Counted from the stretch's first letter, positions 1-8,800 are shown. The stretch is DNA of 59,663 bases from HGM11788 sp964654945 (GCA_964654945.1 CAZZLN010000006.1:1-59663), one strand, 5' to 3'. Numbers and translations are program-made. Notes: generated from the letters alone by a model not told the origin.

Positions 1-110
1 CAGGACAGCACACCCCCTAAGGGTACCTGCCCGTAGCTGTCTTTAACCACAGCTGCAGAGGCTCGTTGTCAATAGAACGTGGAATAAATGCGGCAAATCA
101 AATGCACCTT
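1..110. other. GC-rich folded intergenic segment at the left edge, unidentified
   Basis: This stretch is clearly richer in G+C than its surroundings and carries no convincing reading frame. Short hairpins can be drawn, for example GTAGCTG pairing with CAGCTGC over a 10-nt loop at about 32-55, and ACCC/GGGT at about 13-24. It may be one end of a structured RNA cut by the window edge. I compared it by eye with tmRNA, RNase P RNA, SRP RNA and 6S RNA hallmarks and recognised none, so its identity and strand are open. Confidence 0.25.
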
Positions 111-130
111 GACAAAATTAATATATGTTG

Positions 131-169
131 TAAAATAAAATCAGGCTGAAGCTTTTGCTGCTTCAGCCC
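131..169 (-). terminator. Intrinsic terminator of the two-component operon
   Basis: A 9-bp stem, GGCTGAAGC with GCTTCAGCC (144-168), is followed on the minus strand by a T-rich tract (complement of 131-142). It lies about 75 nt past the histidine kinase stop codon and should end that transcript. Confidence 0.75.
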
Positions 170-241
170 AATATATCAGTTTTTAGTGTTTACACAAAAC
201 TTGAAACGGTCTCCAATGCTTTTGTGTATTATTATATTGTT

Positions 242-1957
242 TCATTTTAAAGGAATAGTAACAGTAATTTCCGTACCCTTATCAACCTTACTTTTAAGAT
301 TTATATTGCCTTTATAAAAATTTACAATATGCTTTACAATTGCAAGTCCAAGTCCTGTACCGCCCATTTTTTTGCTTCTTCCCTTATCAACTCTGAAAAA
401 TCTTTCAAAAACTCTTTTTTGATATTCAATAGGAATTCCTATTCCTGTATCTTTTATAAAAAATTCATAATTGCTTTCTGAAATTTTTGAGCTGATAAAA
501 ATACTTCCATAAGCCTTATTATATTTTATTGCATTTACAACAAGATTATTTATAAGCTGATATAAATGATTATAATTTGCTTTAATTGAAATATCCTGAC
601 AGTCACATTTTATTGTAATATTATTTTCTTTTTTTATGGGCTCCACAGCATCAAGAATATCGTCAATAACACTGTTTATTTTTATAAAGCTCATATTTTT
701 TCTGTCAGCACTGCTGTTTTTAATATTTGCCTCCATTTTGGAAATCATAAGTATATCATTTATTAAGCCTGTCATATTTTTAGCTTCATTTTTAATTCTG
801 ATTAAAAACTCTGTTTTCTGACTTTCATCATAATGTATACCGCTTGTTAACAGCTCTGCATATCCGTTAATGGATGTAATAGGAGTTTTAAGCTCATGAG
901 AGGCATCAGAAAAAAAGTTCTGCCTTATATTCTGAGATTCTCTTTCATAGGTTACATCCATAAAAAGAATAATTGCACCTGTTGTAACTTTAGTAATATG
1001 CACAACATAAATTTTTCCTTCAGCTTCTAAATCAAAATAGCTTTCCTGTCCTGTTTTAAAAATTTTTTCAACACCATTTGCAATTTCAAGATTTTGAGTA
1101 TACTGAACTATATTTTTGCCCCTGCCGGCATTATTGCACCCAAGTATTTCAAGGGCAATCTTATTTATTATAACAACCTCCTGATTATTGTCAATCAGAA
1201 TAAGTCCCTCACTCATATTGTATAAAATGTTATCCATTTTATTGTTTTCAGCCTTTAAAAGCTGCATCTGATTTTCTATTCTTTCAGAAAGTATCTCAGT
1301 GGATTTAACTATATTGTTAATTTCATCATATTTGTATCTTTTAAAAGATATAAGCTGACCATTATTTTGTATTTTTAAAAGCTCTTTTGATATTTCATCA
1401 AGAGGCTCAGTAATATTTTTAGCAAGTCGTTTTGCAACAAAAAATGCACATAAAAAAGCTATTATTATACTCATAATAAGGGCAGGAATTATAGCCATTG
1501 CAAAGGAACTTATTCCGCTATAGGGTATAGCAAGCCTTACAACACAGTCACCTTTTTCAGAATATTTTGCAACATATAAAAGAGATTTATTAAGTGTAGA
1601 TGAATATCTTTTGTTCACACTTTTTCCATATTTAAGAGCATCTATAACCTCTGCTCTGTCTTTATGGTTATCATCGTAATCAATGCAGCTGCTTGTATCA
1701 GCAAGAACCTGTCCGTTTTTATCTATTATGGTAATTCTTGATGCAGGATCAATAACCATTGGATTAATCTCATCTATTTGTTTTTGTAAATTATTTTCAT
1801 AGTCAAGAGAATAATCAATAATAGAAACAGAATAGCTCATATCCTGCTCCATTCTTTTAACCATATATTCACCCATAATATATGAAAACATAATGCTTAA
1901 CACAGCGAGCACAAGTATAATAACCCATAAAAAGCCGCTAAATACTGCTTTTCTCAA
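242..1957 (-). CDS. phoR: PhoR-type sensor histidine kinase
   Basis: Membrane sensor kinase of a two-component system, most like the phosphate sensor PhoR. Order of parts in 571 residues: first membrane helix (about 8-30), an extracytoplasmic sensor region (about 31-150), second helix (about 152-175), HAMP linker, PAS domain (about 240-335), dimerisation domain with the phosphoacceptor His in SHELKTPI (about 355), then the ATPase domain with N box NLVVNAIKYN, G1 DTGIGIP, F box FERFF and G2 GGTGLGL. All catalytic motifs are present. The start codon is TTG, supported by GGAGG eight bases upstream inside the end of the regulator gene, which suggests translational coupling. The gap to the regulator is 3 nt. 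The phosphate assignment rests on domain layout only, since no pst genes are in the window. Confidence 0.85.
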   Translation of the reverse strand: MRKAVFSGFLWVIILVLAVLSIMFSYIMGEYMVKRMEQDMSYSVSIIDYSLDYENNLQKQIDEINPMVIDPASRITIIDKNGQVLADTSSCIDYDDNHKDRAEVIDALKYGKSVNKRYSSTLNKSLLYVAKYSEKGDCVVRLAIPYSGISSFAMAIIPALIMSIIIAFLCAFFVAKRLAKNITEPLDEISKELLKIQNNGQLISFKRYKYDEINNIVKSTEILSERIENQMQLLKAENNKMDNILYNMSEGLILIDNNQEVVIINKIALEILGCNNAGRGKNIVQYTQNLEIANGVEKIFKTGQESYFDLEAEGKIYVVHITKVTTGAIILFMDVTYERESQNIRQNFFSDASHELKTPITSINGYAELLTSGIHYDESQKTEFLIRIKNEAKNMTGLINDILMISKMEANIKNSSADRKNMSFIKINSVIDDILDAVEPIKKENNITIKCDCQDISIKANYNHLYQLINNLVVNAIKYNKAYGSIFISSKISESNYEFFIKDTGIGIPIEYQKRVFERFFRVDKGRSKKMGGTGLGLAIVKHIVNFYKGNINLKSKVDKGTEITVTIPLK

Positions 1958-1960
1958 TTT

Positions 1961-2629
1961 CTATTCCTCCAATTTAAAACGATACCCCATACCTCTTATT
2001 GTTTTGATATAAGCTCCTGCTTCACCAAGCTTTTGTCTTATTGTTCTGATATGTATATCAATAGTTCTGGTTTCACCTATATATTCATATCCCCATACTT
2101 CATTTAAAAGCTCTGTTCTTGACACAACTCTTTTATTGTTTTCAATAAGAAATTTTAAAAGCTCATATTCTTTAAATGTCAGTGCTATAAGCTCATTATT
2201 GACAAAAACCTCTCTTGTATCATTGTTTATTTTAAGACAGCCAAAATTACAAGCCTCATTATTATTTGTCCTTCTTAAAACAGACCTTATTCTTGCCATA
2301 AGCTCAAGTATTCCAAAAGGCTTTGTAATATAATCATCAGCACCATTGTCAAGTCCTTTAACCTTTTCAATTTCACTATCCTTTGCAGTAAGGTGAATAA
2401 TAGGAATATCCTTATAGGCGTTATGAGATTTTAATTCTCTGACTGCGTCTGTACCGCTTATACCCGGAAGCATAATATCAAATATTGCAAGGTCAGGCTT
2501 CTTTTCTTTAATTCTTTTAAGTGCTTCTTCGGCAGCTTCAAAGGCTTCAACCTCATAATATGCACTCTCTAAGGCTATTTTTACCAAATCTCTTATATTT
2601 TCATCATCTTCTATTACATATATAAGCAT
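1961..2629 (-). CDS. phoB: OmpR/PhoB-family response regulator
   Basis: Cytoplasmic DNA-binding response regulator and cognate partner of the kinase encoded 3 nt downstream. The receiver domain (about 1-115) has the acidic pocket near residue 8 (EDDE), the phosphorylated Asp in LAIFDIMLPG (about 51) and the conserved Lys in TKPFG (about 103). The C-terminal half is a winged-helix trans_reg_C domain ending in RTIRQKLGE and TIRGMGYRF, which are typical of OmpR/PhoB proteins. At 222 residues it has the usual family length. It reads away from the deacetylase at 2759, with which it shares a 130-bp divergent promoter region. Which stimulus it serves (phosphate, cell envelope) cannot be decided here. 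Confidence 0.87.
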   Translation of the reverse strand: MLIYVIEDDENIRDLVKIALESAYYEVEAFEAAEEALKRIKEKKPDLAIFDIMLPGISGTDAVRELKSHNAYKDIPIIHLTAKDSEIEKVKGLDNGADDYITKPFGILELMARIRSVLRRTNNNEACNFGCLKINNDTREVFVNNELIALTFKEYELLKFLIENNKRVVSRTELLNEVWGYEYIGETRTIDIHIRTIRQKLGEAGAYIKTIRGMGYRFKLEE

Positions 2630-2758
2630 AATATTACCTCACTTTTCTTATTAAAACAAGTATAACATAAAGGGAAATTTTTTTGTGTAAAATTTAGGTA
2701 AAATAAATTTTTATAAAACACCCGAACCAATCATAGAATTTAAAAAAAGAGGTAATAT

Positions 2759-3532
2759 ATGAACAGGAAAATTGTTGTTATTGAAATAATGCTGCTGGCA
2801 GTGTTTACAGGCTTAATATTCAGATGGATAAATGTAAATGCCAATTCTGAAAAATACTACATAGCAATTATAATTGATGATTTTGGAAATAATTCAAAGG
2901 GTACTGAAGAAATGTTAAATCTTCCCATAGAATTTACCGGAGCGGTTATGCCCTTTATGCAATCCTCATCAGAGGAGGCAGACAGACTAAGAGCTAAAGG
3001 CAAGGAAATAATTCTTCACCAGCCTATGGAAGCTCACACAGGACAGAGAAGCTGGCTTGGACCTGTGCCTATTTTAGGAAATATGAGTGTTGAAGAAAGT
3101 GTAAAAAGGTTTAATGAAAATGCAGAAAGTATAGATGCAAAGGGCTTTAACAACCATATGGGTTCACTGATTACAGAGGATAAAGCAAAAATGACTGCTA
3201 TACTTAAATCAGCAAAGTATAAAAATATGTTTTTTGCAGACAGTGTAACCTCTGCAAAATCAATAGCTGCAAAAACAGCAGAGGAGCTTGGAGTGCCATA
3301 TGTAAAAAGAGATGTGTTTTTAGACAGCACACAGGATATATCCACAATAAAAAATAATATTAAAAAAACTGCGGAAATAGCCAAGAAAAAAGGATATGCA
3401 GTTGCAATAGGTCATGTTGGTGCAGAGGGAGGAGTATGCACCGCAAAAGCAATAAATGATTTATATAAGGAGCTTGAAAATGAGGGTATCGAATTTGTTA
3501 CAGTAAGCAGGCTTTTGAAGTTATTAAGTTAA
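2759..3532 (+). CDS. Divergent polysaccharide deacetylase family protein (YibQ-like)
   Basis: Secreted or membrane-anchored protein of the divergent polysaccharide deacetylase family (PF04748), which has a NodB-like barrel. An N-terminal hydrophobic segment (about 5-25) acts as signal or anchor. The body begins with the hallmark IAIIIDDFGNN (about 39-48), followed by FTGAVMPFMQSS, HQPMEAH and the NNHMGS motif, and ends with AIGHVGA. The substrate of this family is not settled, and a role at the cell envelope is inferred from the signal segment. RBS AGAGG precedes the ATG. Divergent from the PhoB/PhoR pair and 58 nt upstream of nfeD. Confidence 0.8.
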   Translation: MNRKIVVIEIMLLAVFTGLIFRWINVNANSEKYYIAIIIDDFGNNSKGTEEMLNLPIEFTGAVMPFMQSSSEEADRLRAKGKEIILHQPMEAHTGQRSWLGPVPILGNMSVEESVKRFNENAESIDAKGFNNHMGSLITEDKAKMTAILKSAKYKNMFFADSVTSAKSIAAKTAEELGVPYVKRDVFLDSTQDISTIKNNIKKTAEIAKKKGYAVAIGHVGAEGGVCTAKAINDLYKELENEGIEFVTVSRLLKLLS

Positions 3533-3555
3533 TATTATAAAGGAAATACAAAAAC

Positions 3556-3572
3556 TTTGTCGAATATATAAT
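3556..3572 (+). promoter_or_regulatory. Possible Spo0A box and -10 element ahead of nfeD
   Basis: The 7-mer TGTCGAA (3558-3564), a perfect match to the core Spo0A box, lies directly upstream of a consensus TATAAT (3567-3572), which is 19 nt before the nfeD start codon. Placement against the -10 resembles neither a classical activator site nor a clear operator, so a regulatory role is only a suggestion. Confidence 0.35.
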
Positions 3573-3590
3573 ACATAGGGAGGTGGTTAA

Positions 3591-4013
3591 ATGAATTCAT
3601 TAGCATGGCTTATTATAGCAGTGGTGCTTTTTATATTTGAAGCAATTACAGTCGGACTTGTTTGCATATGGTTCAGCTTTGGTGCTTTGGGAGCGTTTGC
3701 AGTATCATTTTTCACAGAAAATATTATAATTCAACTCATAGCCTTTGTTTTAATTTCAGGAATTTTATTTGTTTTGGTTAAGCCGGTTTTTAAAAAAATT
3801 ATGCCTGAAAGAACAAATACTAACAGCACTACAAGGCTTATAGGAAAAACAGCGGCAGTTACCGAAAAAATTACATCCTGTTCAGGAAGAGTTAAAGTTG
3901 GAGATATAAGCTGGCTTGCTAAAAGTAAAGATGAAAAAGATGTAATAGAAATTGGCACTCAGGTTAAAATAATTGATACAAACAGCAATGTATTAACAGT
4001 AGAAAGGTTGTGA
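3591..4013 (+). CDS. NfeD family membrane protein
   Basis: NfeD-like protein of 140 residues. It has three hydrophobic segments (about 4-25, 27-45, 48-65), then a soluble C-terminal OB-fold domain (about 80-140) with the family pattern LIGKTAAVTEKI...GRVKVGDISWLAKS. NfeD proteins partner membrane SPFH proteins and are thought to organise membrane microdomains. The stomatin-like gene starts 4 nt after its stop, the standard NfeD-stomatin operon. RBS GGGAGGTGG is strong. This is the short, protease-free NfeD type. Confidence 0.85.
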   Translation: MNSLAWLIIAVVLFIFEAITVGLVCIWFSFGALGAFAVSFFTENIIIQLIAFVLISGILFVLVKPVFKKIMPERTNTNSTTRLIGKTAAVTEKITSCSGRVKVGDISWLAKSKDEKDVIEIGTQVKIIDTNSNVLTVERL

Positions 4014-4017
4014 AGAT

Positions 4018-4938
4018 ATGTTTATACTTATAATTATTCTTGTAATAATAGCACTTGTTATTTTAAGCACCTGTATAAATATTGTTCCCCAGGCAAAAGC
4101 CTATGTTGTTGAATTTTTAGGTACTTATAAAACCACATGGCAGACAGGATTGTATTTTAAAATACCGTTTTTTGAAAGAATTGCAAAGAGAGTTAATTTA
4201 AAAGAACAGGTTATTGACTTTCCGCCTCAGCCTGTTATAACGAAGGATAATGTTACAATGCAGATTGACACAGTTGTGTTCTTTCAGATAACAGACCCTA
4301 AGCTTTACTGCTATGGTGTCGAAAATCCAATAATGGCAATTGAAAATTTAACCGCTACCACATTGAGAAATATAATTGGTGATATGGAGCTTGATGAAAC
4401 TCTTACATCAAGAGAAACAATAAACACAAAAATGAGCACAACTCTTGATATAGCAACTGACCCTTGGGGAATAAAGGTAAACAGGGTAGAGCTTAAAAAT
4501 ATTATTCCTCCTGCTGCAATTCAGGAATCAATGGAAAAACAGATGAAAGCAGAAAGAGAAAGGCGAGAAGCAATACTTATTGCAGAGGGTGAGAAGAAAT
4601 CTACAGTACTTGTTGCAGAGGGTAAAAAGGAATCTGCAATATTAAAAGCACAGGCAGAAAAAGAAGCCGCAATTCTTGCAGCTGAAGCAGAAAAAGAAAA
4701 AATGATTAAGGAAGCCGAAGGCGAGGCTGAAGCAATATTAAAGGTACAGCAGGCTAAGGCTGATGGTATCAAGCTTTTAAGAGAGGCAGCTGCTGATGAA
4801 AGTGTGCTTACAATAAAAAGCCTTGAAGCACTTGAAAAGGTTGCCGACGGTCAGTCTACAAAGATTATAATCCCATCTGATATTCAGGGGATTGCAGGTC
4901 TTGCAACATCATTAAGTGAAATTATAAAGAAAGAATAA
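4018..4938 (+). CDS. SPFH/band 7 (stomatin-like) protein
   Basis: Stomatin/prohibitin-homology protein of 306 residues. It has one N-terminal membrane segment (about 2-22) followed by an SPFH domain with the family signature around VNLKEQVIDFPPQPVITKDNV. A long coiled coil (about 175-250) made of repeated Ala/Glu/Lys blocks such as ILIAEGEKKS and ILAAEAEKEK follows, then a short tail IIIPSDIQGIAGL typical of slipins. It is expected to oligomerise on the inner face of the membrane with the upstream NfeD protein. The operon's terminator lies inside the 3' end of the convergent cobO gene. Confidence 0.9.
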   Translation: MFILIIILVIIALVILSTCINIVPQAKAYVVEFLGTYKTTWQTGLYFKIPFFERIAKRVNLKEQVIDFPPQPVITKDNVTMQIDTVVFFQITDPKLYCYGVENPIMAIENLTATTLRNIIGDMELDETLTSRETINTKMSTTLDIATDPWGIKVNRVELKNIIPPAAIQESMEKQMKAERERREAILIAEGEKKSTVLVAEGKKESAILKAQAEKEAAILAAEAEKEKMIKEAEGEAEAILKVQQAKADGIKLLREAAADESVLTIKSLEALEKVADGQSTKIIIPSDIQGIAGLATSLSEIIKKE

Positions 4939-5050
4939 AATTAATAAGTAAGTCCTTATAATTAATATATAACTCATATAATATTAAAAACATAAGGGAC
5001 TTCTATATGGAAGTTAAATAGGAATAAATGTGACTTTTCTTAAAAATATT

Positions 5051-5554
5051 TTATTTTTCTATTCCATATCTGGCTTTAACACCCTTATCATAAGGGTGTT
5101 TTATTTTTTCAATATTGCTTACATAGTCGGCTTTTTCCACCCATTTTTTATCAGGATTTCTGCCTGTGAGAACAAGCTCAACATTTTCCGGCTTATTAAA
5201 AATATAGTCATCTACAATTTTTTTATCTATATATCCAAAATTATAGCAGGCAGCAATTTCGTCTAAAATCAGCATATCACAATCCATAGAAACTGCCTTT
5301 TTAAACATTTCATTATGAGCCTGTTTAAGCCCCGGTATATTTTCATAATCAAATGATGTTGCCCTGTCAGCTCTTATTATTTTTATGTCATCAATATTTT
5401 TAAGAACAGAAACTTCTCCTGTTTCAATTCCCTTTAAAAACTGAACAATAACAACTTTTTTCCCTCTGCCTGCTGCTCTGACTGCCATACCTATAGCCGA
5501 TGTTGTTTTTCCTTTTCCGTCACCGCTAAGAATATGAATTAAACCTTTAGCCAT
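5051..5554 (-). CDS. cobO: Cob(I)yrinic acid a,c-diamide adenosyltransferase
   Basis: Transfers the 5'-deoxyadenosyl group of ATP to Co(I) corrinoids, giving adenosylated cobinamide/cobalamin (CobO/BtuR/CobA family). The P-loop GDGKGKTTSA (about 11-20) and AAGRGKKVVIVQFLKG follow the family closely, and LILDEI near residue 96 is the Walker B-like segment. Length 167 is typical. No other corrinoid gene is in the window, so it probably serves corrinoid salvage. The last 16 codons contain a perfect inverted repeat that acts as terminator for the convergent operon. Confidence 0.87.
   Translation of the reverse strand: MAKGLIHILSGDGKGKTTSAIGMAVRAAGRGKKVVIVQFLKGIETGEVSVLKNIDDIKIIRADRATSFDYENIPGLKQAHNEMFKKAVSMDCDMLILDEIAACYNFGYIDKKIVDDYIFNKPENVELVLTGRNPDKKWVEKADYVSNIEKIKHPYDKGVKARYGIEK
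5078..5112 (+). terminator. Terminator of the nfeD-stomatin operon inside cobO
   Basis: A 10-bp perfect stem (AACACCCTTA/TAAGGGTGTT, loop TCA, 5078-5100) is followed on the plus strand by TTATTTTTTC. It overlaps the codons for the C-terminal HPYDKGV of cobO, so the convergent genes share this DNA. Confidence 0.75.
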
Positions 5555-5577
5555 AATATAATTCCTCTTTAATATAT

Positions 5578-5608
5578 AATAAAGACCGCTGTATTTCAGC
5601 GGTCTTAT
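5578..5608 (-). terminator. Terminator downstream of the stalk-domain surface protein
   Basis: AAGACCGCTG and CAGCGGTCTT form a 10-bp stem with a 5-nt loop. On the minus strand it is followed by TTATTATATATT. It lies immediately after the stop codon at 5615. Confidence 0.75.
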
Positions 5609-5614
5609 AAAATT

Positions 5615-7669
5615 TTACTTAAATCTTACTGTGATATATTCTTCATCAGTTTCATCTTCATCATCTTCAGCAATGATTGTAAATGACTTGGTTTTCTTGG
5701 TTTCATTATCATCTACAGTGCTGAATGTAACTTCCCAGATATATTCATCGCCGTCTTCATCATCAGGAGTAGAATAAGTTCTTGATGCCTTAGTGCCTCT
5801 GCTATCCTCAACCCAAAGCTTTTCACAGCTGTTTGAAGTATATACAGTAATATCTATAGGGTCGCCATACTCATACTTTACACTGTCATCATAATCCACA
5901 TCATTGATTTTGATTTCTCCGTAGGTTTCACCGGCAATCTTAAATGTATATGTTGAGCTGTCACCTGTTGAATCATAGGCATAAACAGTATAATAAGTAT
6001 CACTGTTACTTACTTCAAAGCTTATTGAAACAGTCTTTGTGCTTGATGAAGAAGAAGTACTTGTTGCAGTGCCAAGAATAGAGCCGCCGCTTTCCTTTCT
6101 GACTTCAAGCTCGGTTACACAGCCGGTTACCTTTGCGGAAAACTTAGCCTCAGAGCCTACCTTAATATAGCTTGATTTTTGTTCCATACTTAAAACAGCA
6201 GGATTTGACTTGCTGTATTTTTTAGTTCTTAAACTGACTGAATAATCGTCAACAGGCTCATCGTCGCTGTAAGCAGTAACGGTATATCTGTTTGAACCAA
6301 CCTCAGTAGTAGTAACATCAAGAGTCCATAACTTTTCAGACTTAGTCTTTGAAGTAGTGAAAGAAGTTTTTCCTACAACTCTGTCATCATTGGTATCATC
6401 AGTAATTTCCAAATAGTCAACATCTGTTGATGTAGTAACATAAATAGGGGAAGGCATACTTGCATAGAATGTATCGTTTACAACTTCTACATCAATAATT
6501 TCTCCGCTGCCTGAACTTGATGAGCTGCTTGAAGATTTAACTTCAATTTTAAAGGTTTCATTAATATCCTCATATGAGCCATCTACATAAAGGTCGATTT
6601 TAAGCCTTTGGGTGCCTTCTTCAGTGACTTTCAGCTTACCCTCAAACACTCTGTAGTCATCATCTTCGTCATAATCCTTAATAATAGTTTCTTCATCTAT
6701 GATTGCAGCCTTTATTCTGCTTACAGAATCCTTTGTGGTTGCAGTAAATCTGCAATAACCGTCAACAACCTTACTGTCATAAGTAAGCTCTTCAAAATAT
6801 TTTGATTCAAAATCATAAACATCTGTTTGAGTATTTTCATCATCGTCATCATCGTCATCGTCATCGTCACTTTCTGCAGCAATAATAATGCTTATGCTCT
6901 TCATCACATCTGTAAGCTCGGAATATTCTCCGCTTTCTGTTCCGGGAATTGCATTAATACTGACTATAGTCTGCTCAGAGCTTGAATTTTTACATTCATA
7001 CTCAGCAGTAAACTCTCTGTTGCCTTCAGAATCAGTTGTATAAGTAGAAATTTCACTTATAATATCTCCTGTTGAAGCATTAACAAACTTAACTTTGTCT
7101 GTGCTTGAATTTGCATTAGCAGTAAGTGTAACACTGTCACCATTTGCAACTGCGGTATCACTGCTTGTTAAGAAGTTAACTTTAACATTAGAAACTGCAC
7201 TTGAACTGCTATTGCTTCCTGTAGTGGTAATATGTACACTTCTTGTTGTATTATCCCAATCAACAGTTGCACCTATGGCTTCGCCCAACATTCTTATAGG
7301 CATTAAGGTTCTGTTGTTTTTGTTAATAGATGGTGTGTCAAAATTGAGAGCTGTTCCATTAACATAAACAATCTGTGAACGCATTGTGTGTGAAATAACT
7401 GTACCCTCTCTGGTGAAGGTAAGTGTTTCGGTTTTTGAGTTCCAGTCAATAGTAAGACCTAAAGCATCACAGGTTGCTCTTATTGGCACATAGGTTCTGT
7501 TGCTTATAATCTGTGGCTGAGCATCATTAGCCGAAAAAGTGATAGCCTTATTATCTAAATAAACAGGCACCACTTCTGTTGCTGCACTTACACTTACTGA
7601 TGAAAGGCTGACAACAGAAACTACACTCATAACTAATGAAAGCATAAGACTTAATAATCTTTTTTTCAT
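5615..7669 (-). CDS. Secreted protein with copper-amine-oxidase-like (stalk) N-terminal domain
   Basis: Large secreted or surface protein of 684 residues. It has a signal peptide (about 1-30, ending near VSVSAATE), then a stalk domain of the copper amine oxidase N-terminal type (PF07833) in two tandem repeats: NRTYVPIRATCDALG...VDWNSKTETLTF and NRTLMPIRMLGEAIGATVDWDNTTRSV. The remainder is a series of beta-rich, Ig-like segments. They are separated by an acidic linker (ten consecutive Asp near residue 270) and a Ser-rich linker near residue 383. There is no LPXTG motif or SLH domain, so attachment is unclear. The stalk domain is not an enzyme, and binding to the wall or a ligand is the usual guess. 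Monocistronic, with its own terminator. The downstream specificity region is unrecognised. Confidence 0.75.
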   Translation of the reverse strand: MKKRLLSLMLSLVMSVVSVVSLSSVSVSAATEVVPVYLDNKAITFSANDAQPQIISNRTYVPIRATCDALGLTIDWNSKTETLTFTREGTVISHTMRSQIVYVNGTALNFDTPSINKNNRTLMPIRMLGEAIGATVDWDNTTRSVHITTTGSNSSSSAVSNVKVNFLTSSDTAVANGDSVTLTANANSSTDKVKFVNASTGDIISEISTYTTDSEGNREFTAEYECKNSSSEQTIVSINAIPGTESGEYSELTDVMKSISIIIAAESDDDDDDDDDDENTQTDVYDFESKYFEELTYDSKVVDGYCRFTATTKDSVSRIKAAIIDEETIIKDYDEDDDYRVFEGKLKVTEEGTQRLKIDLYVDGSYEDINETFKIEVKSSSSSSSSGSGEIIDVEVVNDTFYASMPSPIYVTTSTDVDYLEITDDTNDDRVVGKTSFTTSKTKSEKLWTLDVTTTEVGSNRYTVTAYSDDEPVDDYSVSLRTKKYSKSNPAVLSMEQKSSYIKVGSEAKFSAKVTGCVTELEVRKESGGSILGTATSTSSSSSTKTVSISFEVSNSDTYYTVYAYDSTGDSSTYTFKIAGETYGEIKINDVDYDDSVKYEYGDPIDITVYTSNSCEKLWVEDSRGTKASRTYSTPDDEDGDEYIWEVTFSTVDDNETKKTKSFTIIAEDDEDETDEEYITVRFK

Positions 7670-7718
7670 TTAATTCATCTCCTTACAAATTGTGTTTGTT
7701 TTTATAGGTAAACATAAC

Positions 7719-7743
7719 TCCCTCCGCCTATAGAGGCGGGGAC
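7719..7743. repeat. GC-rich palindrome between pyrE and the surface protein
   Basis: CCGCCTATAGAGGCGG (about 7727-7742) can form a compact hairpin. Downstream of pyrE on the minus strand it could end that transcript, but there is no clear T tract. Its motif resembles part of the queD leader near 49993-50004. Confidence 0.4.
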
Positions 7744-7833
7744 TTAATTGCTTGATTAAATTATATCAGATAATGACTTAAAATGCTATTGCAAAATTAT
7801 TACATTAAATTTACTTTTATTTCTAAATCAGCA

Positions 7834-8484
7834 CTAAATTCCGTAATTAGCTCTGTAATCTTTCATTGCCTGAAGATATTCCTTACCTTCAATAGTACCA
7901 TCTTCGATACAGTCAATAATATCACAGACTGTAACTATAGGATAAACCTTAATACCAAATTCATCATAAACTTCCTGAACGGCTGATTTTTCACCCTTTC
8001 CCTTTTCCATTCTGTCTACAGAAATGATAACTGCCTTAACATTGCAGTCAGCAGCATTTTTTAATATAGGTAATGTTTCTCTGATAGCAGTACCTGCAGT
8101 AATTACATCTTCAATAACTGCAACATTTTCTCCATCTTGAATTTTATGACCTACAATAACACCGCCCTCGCCATGGTCTTTGGCTTCTTTTCTGTTAAAA
8201 CAGTAATTTACACTTTTCCCTGTTTCGTTATAAACAGCAATAGCTGCTGAAACTGCAAGAGGAATACCTTTATATGCAGGTCCGAAATAAACATCGGCAT
8301 CAATATTATTCTCGGCAATACACTTAGCATAAAACTTGCCCAGCTTTGCTATATGTTCGCCTGTTTTATAATTTCCTGTATTAATAAAATAAGGAGCTTT
8401 TCTGCCGCTTTTGAGAGTAAATTCACCAAATGTTAAAACTCCTGCATCACACATAAACTTAATAAATTCCTTTTTGTAACTCAT
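7834..8484 (-). CDS. pyrE: Orotate phosphoribosyltransferase
   Basis: Converts orotate and PRPP to orotidine monophosphate in de novo pyrimidine synthesis. The 216-residue protein has the type I PRTase PRPP-binding motif VAVIEDVITAGTAIRE (about 121-136), the GPAYKGIPLA loop (about 69-78) and the FNRKEAKDHGEGG flexible loop (about 96-108). The N-terminal TFGEFTLKSGRKAPYF segment is characteristic of bacterial PyrE. RBS AGGAGG precedes the ATG. It stands alone here, away from other pyr genes. Confidence 0.92.
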   Translation of the reverse strand: MSYKKEFIKFMCDAGVLTFGEFTLKSGRKAPYFINTGNYKTGEHIAKLGKFYAKCIAENNIDADVYFGPAYKGIPLAVSAAIAVYNETGKSVNYCFNRKEAKDHGEGGVIVGHKIQDGENVAVIEDVITAGTAIRETLPILKNAADCNVKAVIISVDRMEKGKGEKSAVQEVYDEFGIKVYPIVTVCDIIDCIEDGTIEGKEYLQAMKDYRANYGI

Positions 8485-8591
8485 TATAGCACCTCCTGAG
8501 TATATATGTTAATAATATCATAAAAGGTAATAAATTACAAGGAAATATTGAATATATAATATAAGAATTCTATGTTTTTACATACAAAAAA

Positions 8592-8612
8592 GGCAGGCCC
8601 ACCAAACCTGCC
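8592..8612 (-). terminator. Strong minus-strand terminator between rpsT and pyrE
   Basis: GGCAGG and CCTGCC form a 6-bp GC stem over a 9-nt loop. On the minus strand it is followed by TTTTTTG. A different terminator already follows rpsT, so this one appears to belong to a separate short transcript from 8613-8800. Confidence 0.7.
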
Positions 8613-8800
8613 GATTTTGCACAAGGCATTGAAGCTCATTTTGTTTAAACCGTAAAAGCACAAAAACGGGACACAATAATATTATCAAATAAAGCACAGA
8701 GGAAGGAGTCTTTATTTAATACTAACTCTTTAAAAGCAAGCAGAGAATTTAATAAAATCAGTTCATATAACGGATATAAAACTAATCATAAAAACAAAAT
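8613..8800 (-). other. Non-coding stretch bounded by two minus-strand terminators
   Basis: This 190-nt stretch has no start-codon-led reading frame worth calling on either strand. It is preceded by the rpsT terminator and ended by a strong terminator, which is the arrangement of a small RNA gene. The 11-mer GGCATTGAAGC occurs in it (about 8624-8634) and again in the rpsT terminator (about 8804-8814). I see no good promoter, so a small RNA is only a possibility. Confidence 0.25.

Noticed and set aside
6830..6880. Trinucleotide-type repeat in the surface-protein gene as a phase-variable tract
   Set aside because: The repeats encode a poly-Asp linker in whole codons with mixed GAT/GAC, so slippage would only change linker length.
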